NCBI RefSeq assembly: GCF_002078175.1
Contig: NZ_MWFK01000001.1
Coordinates: 4,960,001-5,024,000 of the forward strand
DNA length: 64,000 nucleotides
Direction of reading: 5' to 3'
Origin: Streptomyces sp. M41(2017)
Lineage (GTDB): Bacteria; Actinomycetota; Actinomycetes; Streptomycetales; Streptomycetaceae
Both the position numbers and the translations under genes were made by a program. The notes under the pieces are model-generated. The model saw only the letters and a list, made by a program, of their open reading frames with translations, was not told the origin of the DNA and did not search any database. Below, piece after piece: positions 8,945 through 20,690 of the stretch (within the stretch, counting starts at the first letter, position 1; every line of letters begins with the position of its first letter).

Positions 8945-10209
8945 CCCGGCGAGTGGCCGTCACCGGCATCGGTGTGGTCGCTCCGGGCGGAACCGGGACG
9001 AAGGCGTTCTGGGACCTCCTCGCAAGCGGCCGCACCGCGACCCGCGGCATCACGCTCTTCGACCCTGCGGGACTGCGCTCCCGCATAGCCGCCGAGTGCG
9101 ACTTCGACCCTCTCGCGCACGGACTCGACCCGCAGCTCGTCCGCGACGCCGACCGCTACATCCAGTTCGCGGTCGTCGCCGCCGGGGAAGCCGTCCGTGA
9201 CGCGGGCATCGACACCGCCGAGCAGGACCCCTGGCGCGTGGCGGTCTCCCTCGGCAGCGCCGTCGGCGGCACCACCCGCCTGGAGCACGACTACGTCAAG
9301 GTCAGCGAGGGCGGCAGCCGGTGGGACGTCGACCACCGCACCGCCGACCCCCAGCTGCACCTGGCGTTCTCGCCCAGCACGCTCGCCTCGGTCGTCGCCG
9401 AGGAGTTCGGGGCCCAGGGGCCCGTGCAGACCGTCTCCACCGGCTGCACCTCAGGACTCGACGCGGTCGGCTACGCCTTCCACACCATCGAGGAGGGCCG
9501 GGCCGACATCTGCATCGCCGGCGCGTCCGACTCCCCGATCTCCCCGATCACCATGGCCTGCTTCGACGCCATCAAGGCCACGTCGCCGGACAACGACGAC
9601 CCGGAGCACGCCTCACGGCCCTTCGACGCCCACCGCAACGGGTTCGTCATGGGCGAGGGCGCCGCGGTACTGATCCTGGAGGAGTACGAACACGCCAGGG
9701 CACGCGGCGCGCACATCTACTGCGAGATCGGCGGCTACGCCACCTACGGCAACGCCTACCACATGACCGGTCTGACCAGTGAGGGACTGGAGATGTCCCG
9801 GGCGATCGACACCACGCTCGACCAGGCCCGTCTCGACCCCACACTGATCGACTACGTCAACGCGCACGGCTCCGGCACCCGGCAGAACGACCGCCACGAG
9901 ACCGCAGCCGTCAAGCGCTCCCTGGGCGACCACGCCTACGGCACGCCCATGAGCTCCATCAAGTCCATGGTGGGCCACTCGCTCGGCGCGATCGGCGCCA
10001 TCGAGGTCGTCGCCTGCGTCCTCGCCCTGAAGCACCAGGTCGTACCGCCCACGGCGAACTACGAGACCCCGGACCCGGAGTGCGACCTGGACTACGTGCC
10101 GCGCACCGCCCGCCCGCGGAAGCTGAGGAACGTGCTCTCCGTCGGCAGCGGATTCGGCGGGTTCCAGTCCGCGGTGCTGCTGACCGGGCCGGAAGGGAGG
10201 ACACGATGA
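8941..10209 (+). CDS. Ketosynthase alpha of spore-pigment minimal PKS (WhiE ORFIII type)
   Basis: This 422-residue type II PKS ketosynthase carries the catalytic Cys169 in STGCTSGLDA, His309 in NAHGSGT and the GHSLGA histidine, the complete decarboxylative condensation triad. The GTG start overlaps the upstream cupin stop (GTGA), and the stop overlaps the CLF start (ATGA). With the CLF and ACP it forms the minimal PKS that makes the long poly-beta-ketone precursor of grey spore pigment. The gene order (SchA/CurD-like, cupin, KS, CLF, ACP, two cyclases) matches whiE rather than an antibiotic cluster. Confidence 0.95.
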   Translation: MTRRVAVTGIGVVAPGGTGTKAFWDLLASGRTATRGITLFDPAGLRSRIAAECDFDPLAHGLDPQLVRDADRYIQFAVVAAGEAVRDAGIDTAEQDPWRVAVSLGSAVGGTTRLEHDYVKVSEGGSRWDVDHRTADPQLHLAFSPSTLASVVAEEFGAQGPVQTVSTGCTSGLDAVGYAFHTIEEGRADICIAGASDSPISPITMACFDAIKATSPDNDDPEHASRPFDAHRNGFVMGEGAAVLILEEYEHARARGAHIYCEIGGYATYGNAYHMTGLTSEGLEMSRAIDTTLDQARLDPTLIDYVNAHGSGTRQNDRHETAAVKRSLGDHAYGTPMSSIKSMVGHSLGAIGAIEVVACVLALKHQVVPPTANYETPDPECDLDYVPRTARPRKLRNVLSVGSGFGGFQSAVLLTGPEGRTR

Positions 10210-11459
10210 GCACGCAGCGTACGCAGCGCCCCGGGCGCGCCGCCGTCACCGGCATCGGAGTCATCGCCCCCAACGGACAGACCGCCGACGCCTACTGGAA
10301 GTCCGTCAGGGAGGGGCTCGGCGTCCTCGACCGGATCACCCGCGAGGGCTGCGGGCATCTGCCGCTGCGCGTCGCGGGCGAGGTCCGGTCGTTCGAGGCC
10401 GCCGACCTCATCGAGGAGCGGTTCCTCGTCCAGACCGACCGCTTCAGCCACTTCGCACTGGGCGCGACGGTCCTCGCCCTCGACGACGCCGGACTCGGTG
10501 ACGTCGACCCCGAGGAGGCGTACGACATCGGCGTCGTCACCGCCGCGGGATCCGGCGGCGGCGAGTTCGGCCAGCGCGAACTGCAGAAGCTGTGGGGTCA
10601 GGGATCCCGGTACGTCGGCCCGTACCAGTCCATCGCCTGGTTCTACGCCGCCAGCACCGGTCAGATCTCCATCCGCGGCGGCTTCAAGGGTCCCTGCGGT
10701 GTGGTCGCGAGCGACGAGGCGGGCGGACTGGACGCCGTCGCGCACGCCGCCCGCGGTGTCCGGCGCGGTACCGGCGCGATGGTCGTCGGCGCGGCGGAGG
10801 CCCCCCTCGCCCCGTACTCGATGGTCTGCCAGCTCGCCTACCCCGAGCTCAGCACCGTCGAGGACCCCGACCGCGCCTACCGCCCCTTCACCAAGGGAGC
10901 CTGCGGCTTCGTCCCCGCCGAGGGCGGCGCCATGTTCGTCGTCGAGGACGAGCGGCGGGCCCGTGAACGCGGGGCGACCGTCCGGGCCGTCGTCGCCGGA
11001 CACGCGGCGACCTTCACCGGTGCCTCGCAGTGGGAGCGGTCCAGGGAGGGACTCGCGCAGGCCATCCGCGGCGCCCTCGCCGAGGCCGACTGCGCGCCGG
11101 AGGAGATCGACGTCGTCTTCGCGGATGCCCTCGGTGTCCCCGAGGCCGACCGGGCCGAGGCCCTCGCCATCGCCGACGCCCTCGGCGCGCACGGGACCCG
11201 GGTCCCCGTCACGGCACCCAAGACGGGCATCGGACGCGCCTACTGCGGGGCGCCCCTGCTCGACACGGCGGCCGCGGTGCTCGCGATGGAGCACGGCCAG
11301 GTACCGCCCACCCCGAACGTGTTCGACATCTGCCACGACCTCGACCTGGTGACGTCGGACGCCCGTCCCGCCGAGCTGCGGACGGCCCTGATCCTCAGCC
11401 GGGGACTCATGGGCTCCAACGCGGCGCTCGTCGTGCGCCGCGGAGACTCCGCCCGCTAG
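10206..11459 (+). CDS. Chain length factor (KS-beta) of spore-pigment PKS (WhiE ORFIV type)
   Basis: This 417-residue ketosynthase-like partner of KS-alpha aligns with it throughout, but the active-site Cys is replaced by Glu171 (ASDEAGGLDA against STGCTSGLDA). That is diagnostic of a chain length factor. It heterodimerises with KS-alpha and sets chain length. The ATG at 10206 overlaps the KS-alpha stop, as expected for coupled production of a 1:1 heterodimer. Confidence 0.95.
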   Translation: MSTQRTQRPGRAAVTGIGVIAPNGQTADAYWKSVREGLGVLDRITREGCGHLPLRVAGEVRSFEAADLIEERFLVQTDRFSHFALGATVLALDDAGLGDVDPEEAYDIGVVTAAGSGGGEFGQRELQKLWGQGSRYVGPYQSIAWFYAASTGQISIRGGFKGPCGVVASDEAGGLDAVAHAARGVRRGTGAMVVGAAEAPLAPYSMVCQLAYPELSTVEDPDRAYRPFTKGACGFVPAEGGAMFVVEDERRARERGATVRAVVAGHAATFTGASQWERSREGLAQAIRGALAEADCAPEEIDVVFADALGVPEADRAEALAIADALGAHGTRVPVTAPKTGIGRAYCGAPLLDTAAAVLAMEHGQVPPTPNVFDICHDLDLVTSDARPAELRTALILSRGLMGSNAALVVRRGDSAR

Positions 11460-11488
11460 TCCGGGCGGCAAGTGAGGAGAACACACGC

Positions 11489-11749
11489 ATGATCACCACC
11501 GAAGTGACCCTCGACGAACTGGCCGCGCTGATGAAGAAGGCGGCCGGGATCACCGTCGACCCCCAGGAACTCGCGAAGGCCTCCGACGCGCCCTTCGGCA
11601 CCCTCGGCCTCGACTCGCTCGCGCTGCTCGGCATCGTCGGCGAGCTGGAGAACCGGTACAGCCGGCCCCTCCCGCCGGACGCCGAACGCTGCAAGACCCC
11701 CCGCGAGTTCCTCGACCTCGTCAACGACACCCTCAAGGCTGGAGCCTGA
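11489..11749 (+). CDS. Acyl carrier protein of spore-pigment PKS (WhiE ORFV type)
   Basis: This 86-residue ACP has the phosphopantetheine attachment Ser43 in GLDSLALL. It has the usual four-helix length and an acidic face. It follows the CLF gene by 29 bp with a GAGGAG ribosome site, and its stop is 1 bp from the GTG of the aromatase/cyclase. Confidence 0.95.
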   Translation: MITTEVTLDELAALMKKAAGITVDPQELAKASDAPFGTLGLDSLALLGIVGELENRYSRPLPPDAERCKTPREFLDLVNDTLKAGA

Positions 11750-11750
11750 C

Positions 11751-12224
11751 GTGCCCGGACACACCGACAACAGCATCACCATCGACGCCCCTCTCGACCT
11801 CGTCTGGGACATGACGAACGACATCGAGAACTGGCCCCGGCTGTTCAGCGAGTACGCCTCCCTCGAAGTCCTCTCCCGGGAGGGCGACTCGACGACGTTC
11901 CGCCTCACCATGCACCCGGACGAGAACGGGAAGGTGTGGAGCTGGGTCTCGGAGCGCACCATGGACCGCGCCGCGCGGACCGTCCGGGCCCGCCGCGTGG
12001 AGACCGGCCCCTTCGCGCACATGAACATCCGGTGGGAGTACGAGGAGACGCCGGCCGGCACCCACATGCGGTGGGTGCAGGACTTCGCGATGAAGCCCGA
12101 GGCCCCGGTCGACGACGACTGGATGACGGACAACATCAACCGGAACTCCGCCACCCAGATGGGCCTCATCCGGGACAAGATCGAGCAGGCCGCCCGGGAG
12201 CGCCGCAGCGCGCCCGTCAGCTGA
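11751..12224 (+). CDS. Polyketide aromatase/cyclase, SRPBCC fold (WhiE ORFVI type)
   Basis: This 157-residue START/SRPBCC protein has the typical start SITIDAPLDLVWDMTNDIENWPRLFSEY, the helix-grip entry of TcmN-type aromatase/cyclases, and a C-terminal long helix (NRNSATQMGLIRDKIEQAARE). It should bind the nascent poly-ketone and direct first-ring cyclisation and aromatisation. The start is GTG at 11751, directly after the ACP stop. Confidence 0.9.
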   Translation: MPGHTDNSITIDAPLDLVWDMTNDIENWPRLFSEYASLEVLSREGDSTTFRLTMHPDENGKVWSWVSERTMDRAARTVRARRVETGPFAHMNIRWEYEETPAGTHMRWVQDFAMKPEAPVDDDWMTDNINRNSATQMGLIRDKIEQAARERRSAPVS

Positions 12225-12251
12225 CCCACGGCACACAGGAAGGACCGTCCG

Positions 12252-12584
12252 ATGCACCACGCCCTGATCGTCGCCCGTATGGCGCCCGGTTCGGCGCCCG
12301 CGATCTCCGACGTGTTCGCCGCCTCCGACCGCGGCGAACTGCCGCACCTCATCGGGGTCAACCGGCGCAGCCTCTTCCAGTTCGGTGATGTGTACCTGCA
12401 CCTCATCGAGTCCGAGCGGGACCCGGCGCCGGCCATCGCGAAGGTGGCGGGACACCCGGAGTTCCGGAACGTGAGTGACGAACTGGCGGCGTACGTGAGC
12501 GCCTACGACCCGCAGACGTGGCGGAGCCCCAAGGACGCCATGGCGCAGTGCTTCTACACGTGGGAGCGGAACACCGCGTCCTGA
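12252..12584 (+). CDS. Polyketide cyclase, TcmI-like (WhiE ORFVII type)
   Basis: This 110-residue TcmI-family cyclase is a small dimeric ferredoxin-fold protein. The conserved stretches HHALIVARMAPGSAPAISDVFAASD, HLIGVNRRSLFQFGDVYLHLIE and HPEFRNVSDELAAYVSAYDPQTWRSPKDAMAQCFYTW are all visible. It acts on later rings of the pigment polyketide. It is the last gene of the operon and is followed by a strong hairpin terminator. Confidence 0.9.
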   Translation: MHHALIVARMAPGSAPAISDVFAASDRGELPHLIGVNRRSLFQFGDVYLHLIESERDPAPAIAKVAGHPEFRNVSDELAAYVSAYDPQTWRSPKDAMAQCFYTWERNTAS

Positions 12585-12603
12585 CCGGGCACCCCGGAAC
12601 ACA

Positions 12604-12652
12604 CCCGAGGCCGCCGGCTCCGCGAGAAGCGGAACCGGCGGCCTCGGGTTTT
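12604..12652. terminator. Bidirectional terminator between pigment operon and methyltransferase
   Basis: An approximately 20-bp stem begins CCCGAGGCCGCCGG and closes with its complement before TTTT at 12649-12652. It sits between convergent genes ending at 12584 (+) and 12695 (-). Confidence 0.85.
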
Positions 12653-12694
12653 CCGGGTTCTTCGTGCGGCTCTGTTCGAGGTGTCCTGCCAGGA

Positions 12695-13732
12695 TCAGGC
12701 GGGGACCGTGCACTCGAAGGCGTGCAGGTACGCGTTCACCGGGCGGACCTCGCCGATGACCAGACCGGCGTCCGTGAGCCGGTCGACCATGCTCTGCCGG
12801 GTGTGCTTGGCGCCGCCCACGTTCAGGAGGAGCAGCAGGTCCATGGCGGTCGTGAACTTCATGGAGGGCGTGTCGTCCACCAGGTTCTCGATGACGATGA
12901 CCCGGGCACCGGGACGCGCGGCCCTGCGGACGTTGGCGAGCGCCCGGCGGGTGCTCTCGTCGTCCCATTCCAGGATGTTCTTGATGATGTACACGTCGGC
13001 CTGCACCGGGATGTCCTGGCGGCAGTCACCGGGCACGATCCGCACCCGCTCCGCCAGTGCCCCGCCCTCGCGCAGCCGGGCGTCGGCGTTCTCCACCACG
13101 CCCGGCAGGTCGAGCAGCGTGCCGTGCAGGGCGGGGTGCTTCTCCAGCAGGCTCGCCACGACCTGCCCCTGTCCGCCTCCGATGTCCGCGACCGAGGTGA
13201 CGCCCTCCAGGTCGAGCAGCTCGGCGACGTCCCGCGCGGACTGCGCGCTGGACGTGGTCATGGCGCGGTTGAAGACGTGCGCGGACTCGGGCGCCTCCTC
13301 GTTGAGGTAGGTGAAGAACTCCCGGCCGTACACGTTCTCGAAGACGTTGTCGCCGGAGCGGACCGCCTCGTCGAGCTGCGGCCAGACCGCCCACGTCCAC
13401 GGCTCGGTGCACCACAGGGCGATGTACCGGAGGCTGTGCGGGTCGTCCTCGCGCAGCAGCCGGGACATCTCCGTGTGCCCGAAGGTGCCGTCCGGGTGCT
13501 CCACGAAGACGCCCTGGCAGGACAGCGCGCGCAGCAGCCGGCGCAGCGTGTGCGGCTGGGTCTTCACCGCCGCCGCCAGGTCCTCCACCTCCATGGGGCG
13601 GTCGTCGAGCGCGTCGGCCACGCCGAGGCGGGCGGCGGCGCGTACGGCGGCGGCGCAGGCCGCTCCGAACACGAGCTCCCGCAGCCGCATGGGCGGCGGG
13701 GGAGTCTGGTCGACCTGTTCGACTGTCGTCAT
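12695..13732 (-). CDS. SAM-dependent O-methyltransferase (plant/caffeate OMT-like), pigment-associated
   Basis: This 345-residue class I methyltransferase has an N-terminal dimerisation/winged-helix domain (residues about 12-110: RLGVADALDD...LRRLLRAL) and a Rossmann domain with the SAM motif DIGGGQGQV, then IKNILEWDDE and IENLVDD. The layout matches polyketide O-methyltransferases such as those modifying tetracenomycin-type compounds. The ATG at 13732 fits the family N-terminus. It converges on the pigment operon, and similar methyltransferases flank some spore-pigment loci, so it may methylate the pigment; it is absent from the core whiE set. Confidence 0.85.
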   Translation of the reverse strand: MTTVEQVDQTPPPPMRLRELVFGAACAAAVRAAARLGVADALDDRPMEVEDLAAAVKTQPHTLRRLLRALSCQGVFVEHPDGTFGHTEMSRLLREDDPHSLRYIALWCTEPWTWAVWPQLDEAVRSGDNVFENVYGREFFTYLNEEAPESAHVFNRAMTTSSAQSARDVAELLDLEGVTSVADIGGGQGQVVASLLEKHPALHGTLLDLPGVVENADARLREGGALAERVRIVPGDCRQDIPVQADVYIIKNILEWDDESTRRALANVRRAARPGARVIVIENLVDDTPSMKFTTAMDLLLLLNVGGAKHTRQSMVDRLTDAGLVIGEVRPVNAYLHAFECTVPA

Positions 13733-13800
13733 GGGTGCCTCGCTTCTGGTGTCGTGCTGTACGGGGGAGGGGGACCGGAGTGCTGGGGGAGCTCCCCCGA

Positions 13801-14865
13801 TCAGCACAGCCCGGCGGGTACGGAGACCTTGCAGGAGTTGCCCCGGAACGTGTTGCCCTGGCCGGTGTCACGGTTGGCGAGGTCGGCGGGGCCGTTGCGC
13901 CGCAGGATGTTGTCGCGGACGTCGTTGTGTTCGTTGAGGGCGCCCACGAAGCTCTTGAACAGGACGATGCCGCCGGACAGCGGGGACGTGCCGACGTTGT
14001 CCTCGATCCGGTTGCGCGTCACGTGGATGTCCTCCGCGCCGGTGAGGACGATGCCGGAGCCCTGGAGGAAGGGCAGCCGCGCGGTCTTGGGGCAGAACTT
14101 GTTGTTGGCGTGGATGTGGTTCTGACGCACGGTCACGGCACCGACCCGCGGCTTGTTCTCGTCGCCGACGATGTTGATGGCGGAGCAGTTGCCGGTGGCG
14201 TCGTTGTGGCCGACGGTCAGGTTACGCAGCCGTCGTACGGTGATGCCGATGCGGTTGCCGCTGAGCAGGTTGCGGGAGACGACGGCGCCGTCGGTGTCCA
14301 GGGCGCCTTCCTCGGCGGTGACCGTGTTGGAGAGGAAGACTCCGGCGTCACCGTTGTTCCGGGCGGTGTTGCCGACGATCCGCGTGCGCGTGGAGCGCTC
14401 GGTGGCGAGCCCCCACTGACCGTTCTGCTCGGTGGTCACGGCGCGGACGGTGAGACGGTCGGTGCCGGTCGCCCAGAGGCCCTGCTTGGTGAAGCCCCGC
14501 AGGGTCAGGGCGGCCACGGTGACGTTCCGGACGGGGATGCCGCCCGTGCCGGTGACGCAGACGCCGTTGCCCGCGCCGGCGCACGCGTCGGCGGCGGTCG
14601 TCGTGCCCGGCACGATCACGGTGTTGCGGGCGCCGGAGCCTCGCAGGGTCAGGCCCGACACGGTGATGCGGACGCTCTCGTGGTAGGTGCCCGGCGAGAC
14701 GACGACGGTGTCGCCCGGCTTCGCCGCGTCCACGGCCTTCTGGATGGATTCGCCGGCGCGCACGAGGTGCACCGACCGGTGGGCGGCCGAGGGGGCGGCG
14801 GCGCCCACGCCCGACGCCACGACCGCCGCCGCGCAGGCGAGGTGGGCCAACTGTCGTTTGGTCAT
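13801..14865 (-). CDS. Secreted right-handed beta-helix protein
   Basis: This 354-residue exported protein has a Sec signal peptide (residues 1-28, MTKRQLAHLACAAAVVASG...AAPSAA). It is followed by VHLVRAGESIQKAVDAAKPGDTVVVSPGTYHESV, the NosD/pectate-lyase-like opening, and then many short beta-helix coils with repeated N-x-I/V-x-x-N patterns (residues about 110-340). Cys is present near 95 and 102 and at the C-terminus. It is probably a cell-envelope or polysaccharide-acting protein, but no catalytic residues can be assigned. It lies 68 bp from the methyltransferase on the same strand. Confidence 0.75.
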   Translation of the reverse strand: MTKRQLAHLACAAAVVASGVGAAAPSAAHRSVHLVRAGESIQKAVDAAKPGDTVVVSPGTYHESVRITVSGLTLRGSGARNTVIVPGTTTAADACAGAGNGVCVTGTGGIPVRNVTVAALTLRGFTKQGLWATGTDRLTVRAVTTEQNGQWGLATERSTRTRIVGNTARNNGDAGVFLSNTVTAEEGALDTDGAVVSRNLLSGNRIGITVRRLRNLTVGHNDATGNCSAINIVGDENKPRVGAVTVRQNHIHANNKFCPKTARLPFLQGSGIVLTGAEDIHVTRNRIEDNVGTSPLSGGIVLFKSFVGALNEHNDVRDNILRRNGPADLANRDTGQGNTFRGNSCKVSVPAGLC

Positions 14866-15310
14866 AGGCCGAAGTTATGAAGGGGGGTTGCGGCCCGCCA
14901 CCGGTGATCGCCCAGGTGGGCCCGCCCCTGTCACCGTGACGCGCCGAGGCGGAGAGGAACGCCGTGACCGCCGATGCGGACGGCCCGGGTGCCGGGAGCC
15001 GCGTCCTGGGTCGCCCCTCCCCTGCCCGCGTCTCGTGCCGGCCCGGCCGACCGCCGGCCGGCCGCCGTGCCCCTGACCGCGCCCACACCGCGCCGTCAGG
15101 AACGCCGGCCGCCGGCGCTACGGCCGCCCCGACGGGAGCGGTAGGCCGATCCAGCGTCGGCCGGACCGGTGAACCCGAGGTCCGACAACGCGCCCCTGGC
15201 CCGGATTTCGGTGATTGTCCCGTCGTGGGAGGCCTCGGCTCCTCCGGTCCGGAGCCATCCCGTGAAGCAGACTTTCCCGGTACCCAATCCGGACGACGAA
15301 GGGCCTGATC
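14866..15310. other. Intergenic region with no gene
   Basis: This 445-bp divergent interval lies between the beta-helix gene and the FAD monooxygenase gene. Open frames here have Arg/Pro/Gly-rich translations typical of GC-rich non-coding DNA. It must contain two divergent promoters, but I could not pick convincing -35/-10 pairs. Confidence 0.6.
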
Positions 15311-16984
15311 ATGGCTGATGTCGACGTACTCGTGGTGGGCGCGGGCCCGGTGGGTCTGACGGCGGCGGCCGAGCTGCGACGGCACGGCGTGGACTGCCGC
15401 ATCGTGGATCGGCTGGCCACCCCGGACCCCTATGCCAAGGCGATCGGTATCGTGCCCCGCACGCTGGAGGTGTGGGAGGCGATGGGCCTGGTCCACAGAG
15501 TTCTGGACGAGGCCGTACCGCACCTGGGTCAGCTGGTCTACATCGACGGCAAGCCCCGCCCGCGCGTCGAGCTCACGCTGCCGCCCGAGATCTCCTATCC
15601 CTTCGCCACGCTGCCCCAGTACGAGACCGAGCGGCTGCTCGCCGAGCACCTGGCGGGCTTCGGCACGGAAGTCGAGCGGGCGGTCGAACTGCGCTCGCTG
15701 GAGCCGCGCCCGGACGGTGTCGACGTCGTTCTCGCGCGCGCCGACGGATCGACCGAGCGTCTGCGGGCCCGCTACGTCGTGGGCTGCGACGGCGCGCACA
15801 GCCTGGTCCGCAGGTCGGCCGGGCTCACCTTCGAGGGCGACGCCCTCCCGGAGCAGTACATGATCGGCGACGTCGAGGTCGACTGGGAGCTTCCCGCCGG
15901 CTACAGCATGCGGTCCGTGAAACTGGACGCGAACGGCGAGGTGGACGACATGGTCGTCTGCATCCCGATGCCGGGCGTCCGTCGGTACTGGCTGTCGATG
16001 CTGCGCCGCGAGGCCGGAGCCGACGGCGAGGACGTCCCGGGCGCACCGGACGGGACGGCCCTCGGTGCGGGAGACGGGCGGGGCCTGGACCTCGGCCAGA
16101 TCCAGGCCGTGCTCGACCGGCTGTCCCCGGAGGTGACGACCGCCTCCACGCTGCGCTGGTCCTCCACCTTCCGGACCAGTCACCGCCTGGTCGACCGCTA
16201 CCGCAACGGCCGTGTCTTCGTCGCCGGGGACGCCGCGCACATCCAGCCGCCGATCGGCGGGCAGGGTCTGAACACCGGAGTGCAGGACGCCTACAACCTC
16301 GCCTGGAAGCTGGCCCTCACCGTCCGCGGCCTGGCCACGGACGACCTGCTCGACAGCTACCACGCCGAACGCCACCCGATCGCCCGGGAAGTCGTCGGCC
16401 GCACCGTCCGTCACGCTGCCAACGTCCGCCGGGCCGGCGCCGGCCCCCTCAACAACGGCAACGACACCGAGACGGCGATGCTGCGCCAGGCCCAGCTGCT
16501 GGTCGCCTACCCGGACAGCCCGCTGACCCAGCCCCGGCCGGCGGACCACGGACCCGAGGCCGGTCCGGTGCCCGGTGACCGGGCCCCGGACTGCCGCGGC
16601 CTGCTGAGCGATCTCGCCACCTACCCGCGGCGGCTGTTCGACCTGCTGCGGACCCCGCGGCACGTGCTGCTGCTCTTCGCGGGTGCGGAGCACGCGTCGG
16701 GCGAGGGGGCCGCCCGCCTCGAAGCCTGCGCCGCCGAGGCGCGTCGCGCCGCCCACGGCCTGCTCGACGCCTACGTGGTGACCGCCGCCGAGGTGCCGGA
16801 GGACGCCCGGCCGGTCGGTCTGCGTCCGCCGCGGGTGCGGGACGCCGCGGGCGAGTTCCGGGCCGCCTACGCGCCGCGTGACGGCGAGGCCGTCCTGATC
16901 CGCCCGGACGGGCACCTCTCCGGACGCTTCCACTGCGCCGTGCCGGACCATCTGACGGCACACCTGCGCCGGACGTTCGCCTGA
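15311..16984 (+). CDS. FAD-dependent aromatic monooxygenase (PheA/TfdB family)
   Basis: This 557-residue flavoprotein has DVLVVGAGPVGLTAAAELRRHGVDCRIVDR (GxGxxG, residues about 5-34), the YVVGCDGAHSLVRR DG motif, and GRVFVAGDAAHIQPPIGGQGLNTGVQDAYNLAWKL (second FAD motif). It also has a C-terminal thioredoxin-like domain ending in DGEAVLIRPDGHLSGRF. It hydroxylates a phenolic or polyketide substrate with NAD(P)H and O2. It is not contiguous with the pigment operon, so its substrate is unknown. The ATG at 15311 has a GAAGGG site. Confidence 0.85.
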   Translation: MADVDVLVVGAGPVGLTAAAELRRHGVDCRIVDRLATPDPYAKAIGIVPRTLEVWEAMGLVHRVLDEAVPHLGQLVYIDGKPRPRVELTLPPEISYPFATLPQYETERLLAEHLAGFGTEVERAVELRSLEPRPDGVDVVLARADGSTERLRARYVVGCDGAHSLVRRSAGLTFEGDALPEQYMIGDVEVDWELPAGYSMRSVKLDANGEVDDMVVCIPMPGVRRYWLSMLRREAGADGEDVPGAPDGTALGAGDGRGLDLGQIQAVLDRLSPEVTTASTLRWSSTFRTSHRLVDRYRNGRVFVAGDAAHIQPPIGGQGLNTGVQDAYNLAWKLALTVRGLATDDLLDSYHAERHPIAREVVGRTVRHAANVRRAGAGPLNNGNDTETAMLRQAQLLVAYPDSPLTQPRPADHGPEAGPVPGDRAPDCRGLLSDLATYPRRLFDLLRTPRHVLLLFAGAEHASGEGAARLEACAAEARRAAHGLLDAYVVTAAEVPEDARPVGLRPPRVRDAAGEFRAAYAPRDGEAVLIRPDGHLSGRFHCAVPDHLTAHLRRTFA

Positions 16985-17072
16985 CCCCTCGCCTGACGCC
17001 GCCGTCGGGGACGAGCGCCCGAGGAACGCGGGTGTCCGTGCCGGCGTACGGCACCGGCGGAGTTCGTCACGA

Positions 17073-17115
17073 CGCACGCCGCCCCGGCCGGGGAGTCCGG
17101 CCGGGGCGGCGTGCG
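17073..17115. terminator. Bidirectional terminator between FAD monooxygenase and idh
   Basis: A perfect 19-bp stem (17073-17091 with 17097-17115) with a 5-nt loop lies between convergent genes ending at 16984 and 17160. Confidence 0.85.
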
Positions 17116-17159
17116 TGGAGCTGCGGCCGCGGAGTCGCCTCCGCGGGCCGGCGCGTGGG

Positions 17160-19379
<2,220 letters not shown>

Positions 19380-19604
19380 CGGGTGCTCCGCTCCACGTCT
19401 GCAACATTGCTCGACATCAAGATATCTCGTGAGCGACCCGGCCTCGACAGGGGTCCGCGCCGGGCGGGGCGGGCCCGCGGGAAACAGCCGCGGGCCCGGG
19501 GTCCGCGTCCGGCGCGGTGCGGTCACGTTCCGCGGGAGCCCGTCACGCTCCGCGCGTGAGCCGCCGAGCCGTGCCCGGACGCGGCCGGTCGGGCGGCGGG
19601 CGCC

Positions 19605-20690
19605 TCACGGGCGGGACGCCGCCTCGCGCTGGTGCGGGATGGCGGATTCCGGAAGGGGGATGCCGCCGCCCTGGAGGGCGACGGTGCGCGCCGGGGACGG
19701 GATGCGGATGCCCTCGTCCCGGTAGCGCCTGTGCAGGCGCTTGATGAACTCGTGCTTGATCCGGTACTGGTCGCTGAACTCGCCCACGCCGAGGATCACC
19801 GTCAGTCCGATGCGCGAGTCGCCGAAGGTGTGGAACCGCACGGCGGGTTCGTGGTCCGGGAGCGCGCCCGTGATCCCGGTCATCACCTCGGTCACGACCT
19901 CGTTCGTCACCCGCTCGACGTGGTCCAGGTCGCTGTCGTACCCGACGCCCACCTGCACGGTCAGCGTCATCTGCTGCTCGGGCCGGGTGAAGTTGGTCAT
20001 GTTGGTGCCCGACAACTGGGCGTTGGGGATGATGACCAGGTTGTTGGAGAGCTGGCGGACCGTGGTGTTGCGCCAGTTGATGTCGACGACGTATCCCTCC
20101 TCGCCGCTGCTCAGCCTGATGTAGTCGCCCGGCTGGATCGTCTTCGACGCGAGGATGTGCACCCCCGCGAAGAGGTTGGCGAGGGTGTCCTGGAGGGCCA
20201 GGGCGACCGCGAGACCGCCCACGCCCAGTGCCGTGAGCAGGGGCGCTATGGAGATCCCCAGGGTCTGCAGGACGACCAGGAAGCCGATCGCCAGCACCAC
20301 GACCCGGGTGATGTTCACGAAGATGGTGGCCGAGCCGGCGACACCCGACCGGGACTGGGTCACCGACCGGACCAGGCCGGCGATGAGCCGTGCCGCGGTG
20401 ACCGTCGTGACCAGGATGAGCAGCACGGTCAGGGAGCGGCTGACCGTGCGGCCCACCGCCGAGGTCAGCGGCAGCACCGCGGCCGCCGACGCGAGGCCGC
20501 CCACGAACGCCACCCACGGCACCAGGGCGCGCAGCGCGTCCACGATGACGTCATCGCCGCTCCAGCGGGTGCGCTCGGCGTGCTTGCCCAGCCAGCGCAG
20601 CAGCATCCGCAGCAGGAACGCCGCCAGCAGCCCCGCGGCCACGGCTATGCCGGCGATCATCAGGTCGTCCAGGGTGACCGAACGCTTCAT
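19605..20690 (-). CDS. MscS-family mechanosensitive channel
   Basis: This 361-residue membrane protein has about four N-terminal transmembrane segments (residues about 7-30, 55-80, 85-110, 120-150). These are followed by the MscS pore/beta domain with ALGVGGLAVALALQDTLANLFAGVHILASKTIQPGDYI and INWRNTTVRQLSNNLVIIPNAQL. It acts as a pressure-relief channel during hypo-osmotic shock. The ATG at 20690 is preceded by GGGAGG, which favours it over the longer frame. Confidence 0.9.
   Translation of the reverse strand: MKRSVTLDDLMIAGIAVAAGLLAAFLLRMLLRWLGKHAERTRWSGDDVIVDALRALVPWVAFVGGLASAAAVLPLTSAVGRTVSRSLTVLLILVTTVTAARLIAGLVRSVTQSRSGVAGSATIFVNITRVVVLAIGFLVVLQTLGISIAPLLTALGVGGLAVALALQDTLANLFAGVHILASKTIQPGDYIRLSSGEEGYVVDINWRNTTVRQLSNNLVIIPNAQLSGTNMTNFTRPEQQMTLTVQVGVGYDSDLDHVERVTNEVVTEVMTGITGALPDHEPAVRFHTFGDSRIGLTVILGVGEFSDQYRIKHEFIKRLHRRYRDEGIRIPSPARTVALQGGGIPLPESAIPHQREAASRP

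Noticed and set aside
14348..17077. 909-codon minus-strand frame across the FAD monooxygenase
   Set aside because: Arg/Gly-rich translation overlapping a well-supported flavoenzyme on the other strand.
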